Shown here: one piece after another, positions 62,551 through 64,000 of the stretch | Layout of the letters: each line of letters opens with the position of its first letter | Position numbering within the stretch: position 1 is the stretch's first letter | NCBI RefSeq assembly: GCF_046630445.1 | Contig: NC_092338.1 | Coordinates: 145,647,501 to 145,711,500, forward strand | From: Rutidosis leptorrhynchoides | Taxonomy: Eukaryota > Streptophyta > Magnoliopsida > Asterales > Asteraceae | DNA length: 64,000 nucleotides | Reading direction: 5' to 3' | Position numbers and translations under genes: made by a program | Notes under the pieces: model-generated | Seen by the model: the letters and a program-made list of their open reading frames with translations, nothing else | Databases searched by the model: none | Told to the model about the DNA's origin: nothing

Positions 62551-62997
62551 TCAGAGACCTGCTTTAGCCAACTCATAGGAGATTCGTGTGATTTGGTTCT
62601 CCATAACTACATAAGCGTAACCTCGATTCTTCAATATCTTTTCTTCTAAACATATGAACGGTCCTTCTCTGCATAGAGTAACAAATTCGGTATTTGAATA
62701 TGTTTGATTATTTGAACATTTACCTTCGTGTGACCATTTTCCGCATTTATAACATCTTTCAAGGTGTCGTGCTATTCTTTTTATTGCGGATTTTGATTTT
62801 CCTTTTCCAAAATGTATTTTATGATGATCTTTCCTGAGTTCTTTTCTTACTCCGTCCATTTTGCTTCTTATGAATGATACCAATTCACTCGAAAAGGTAT
62901 CATTATTACGTTTAGTAATCATAGCATGTAGCATTAGATCATGGTTCAGATCAAAGGAATTCTTCATCTTGTAAAACCTAAAAAAATAAAAATTCAA
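62551..62997 (-). pseudogene. Athila-associated zinc-knuckle frame
   Basis: About 148 residues with CYKCGKWSHEGKCSN, a CCHC knuckle, after a basic stretch (RKELRKDHHKIHFGKGKSK). It lies downstream of integrase in the element's sense. It is not in the usual gag position, so it may be an extra nucleic-acid-binding ORF or a rearranged piece. Confidence 0.5.
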
Positions 62998-63137
62998 AAT
63001 GGAGGGAGAAGACTAGTTCTTTAGGGTCTGCTAGGGAAAGACCATTCGGATTCCATTCTCGAGAACTACACGAAAACATAATATCTAACTCTAACAGAAA
63101 TATATATTACCCTAAAAAGATTCGAACCTTCCCACAC

Positions 63138-64000
63138 TTAGTTAGCTGTGGTGTCGAAATTGTGATTAACTTCATCTTCAACTTCCACTAGATTATCTAT
63201 GTAATGTTTAACTCTGTGACCATTAACTTTAAATTCAATCCCATTTGAATTTATTAACTCTATTGTTCCGTATGGGAAAACTCTTTTGAATATGAATGGT
63301 CCAAACCATCTTGATTTCAATTTTCCAGGAAATAGTTTGAATCGTGAATTGAAAAGAAGAACTATGTCTCCTTCTTTAAATTCTTTTGAACTTCTGATTC
63401 TTTTATCATGCCATTTCTTCGTCCTTTCTTTATAGATTAACAAATTTTCGTATGCTTCATGTCTTAATTCTTCTAATTCGTTTAGTTGACTTAACCGTAG
63501 AAGTCCGGCTTCATGTAAATCAAGATTACATGTCTTCAAAGCCCAAAATGCTTTGTGTTCAATTTCTACTGGAAGATGACATGTTTTTCCGTAAACGAGT
63601 CTAAAAGGTGTGGTTCCAATTGGAGTTTTGTAGGATGTTTTAAAAGCCCAAATTGCATCCTTCAATTTTATGGAACATTCCTTCAGATTTGATCCTATGG
63701 TTTTTTCTAGAATACGTTTTAATGCTCGGTTGGTATTTTCAACTTGTCCACTTATTTGTGGATGATAAGCGGTTGAGATTTTATGAGTTACTCCATATCT
63801 TTTGAGAACTTTATCAAGTTGATAATTACAAAAATGAGTACCCCGACCACTTATTAAAGCTTTCGGTGTTCCAAACCTTGCAAAAAGACGTTTTAAAAAG
63901 TTGACTACAACTCGTGCATCGTTAGTTGGAAGAGCTTGTGCTTCCGCCCATTTAGATACATAATCAATGGCAACGAGAATGTAGAGATTATTATGAGATT
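63138..64000 (-). pseudogene. Athila integrase, C-terminal part
   Basis: Minus-strand integrase core ([19 protein letters not shown], then [18 protein letters not shown]) continuing into the C-terminal region ([45 protein letters not shown]). This is typical Ty3/gypsy integrase of the Athila/Tat group. It runs off the window, so wholeness cannot be judged. Confidence 0.85.

Noticed and set aside
62551-62997. Host CCHC zinc-finger gene
   Set aside because: It lies inside the Athila element in the same sense as integrase; element origin is simpler.

Overview
This is nuclear DNA of a flowering plant, very probably a member of the daisy family (Asteraceae). The evidence is spliced genes with plant-type introns, a plant-type tRNA-Phe, plant LINE, SINE, hAT and PIF-like repeats, and LTR elements of the SIRE/Maximus, Tork and Athila lineages. 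Two repeat families, the long LTR beginning TGTGACGACCCGG and the LTR palindrome CCATGCGATCGCATGG, are ones I associate with Asteraceae. The family assignment rests on recall, not on a search.

Host genes are few. A tRNA-Phe lies at 4833-4905 (-). An intact pectin methylesterase of the PMEI-PME type, resembling the pollen VANGUARD/PME5 group, lies at 8477-10258 (+). It converges on a nine-exon multispanning membrane protein at 10657-13447 (-), whose exons I rebuilt from splice sites and whose motifs resemble the FAR-17a/AIG1 family. A two-exon NAD-type short-chain dehydrogenase (SDR110C-like) lies at 49756-50819 (-) with a TATA box upstream. A broken replication-protein-A-like fragment (about 47030-47193) and two weak spliced-unit candidates (45.6-47.85 kb and 52.9-53.45 kb) complete the non-repeat content.

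The centre, 15002-44783, is a three-level nest of LTR retrotransposons. An old Tork-type copia element (-) was split by a non-autonomous element with 3.2-kb LTRs (-), and that was split in its right LTR by a young, nearly whole SIRE/Maximus element (+, 14.2 kb). Each insertion has matching ends. The target duplications are CCTGT for the middle element and CATAC for the SIRE, and the intact sister LTR of the middle element preserves the empty SIRE site.

The left flank (1-8 kb) holds the 3' part of a LINE, a tRNA-derived SINE, a perfect 305-bp tandem duplication, two hAT-like elements with 8-bp target duplications and a LINE-related remnant. The right flank (48-55 kb) holds small retroposon insertions with clear target duplications. 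From 55072 to the window end runs the 3' half of an Athila-type element (-).

I found no multi-gene pathway and no CRISPR. The most unusual signal is an 84-bp stretch, about 94% identical, shared in the same sense by the SIRE element (33625-33708) and the Athila element (58537-58620). These belong to two different superfamilies, and in both the stretch lies between pol and the 3' LTR beside ORFs that may be related.
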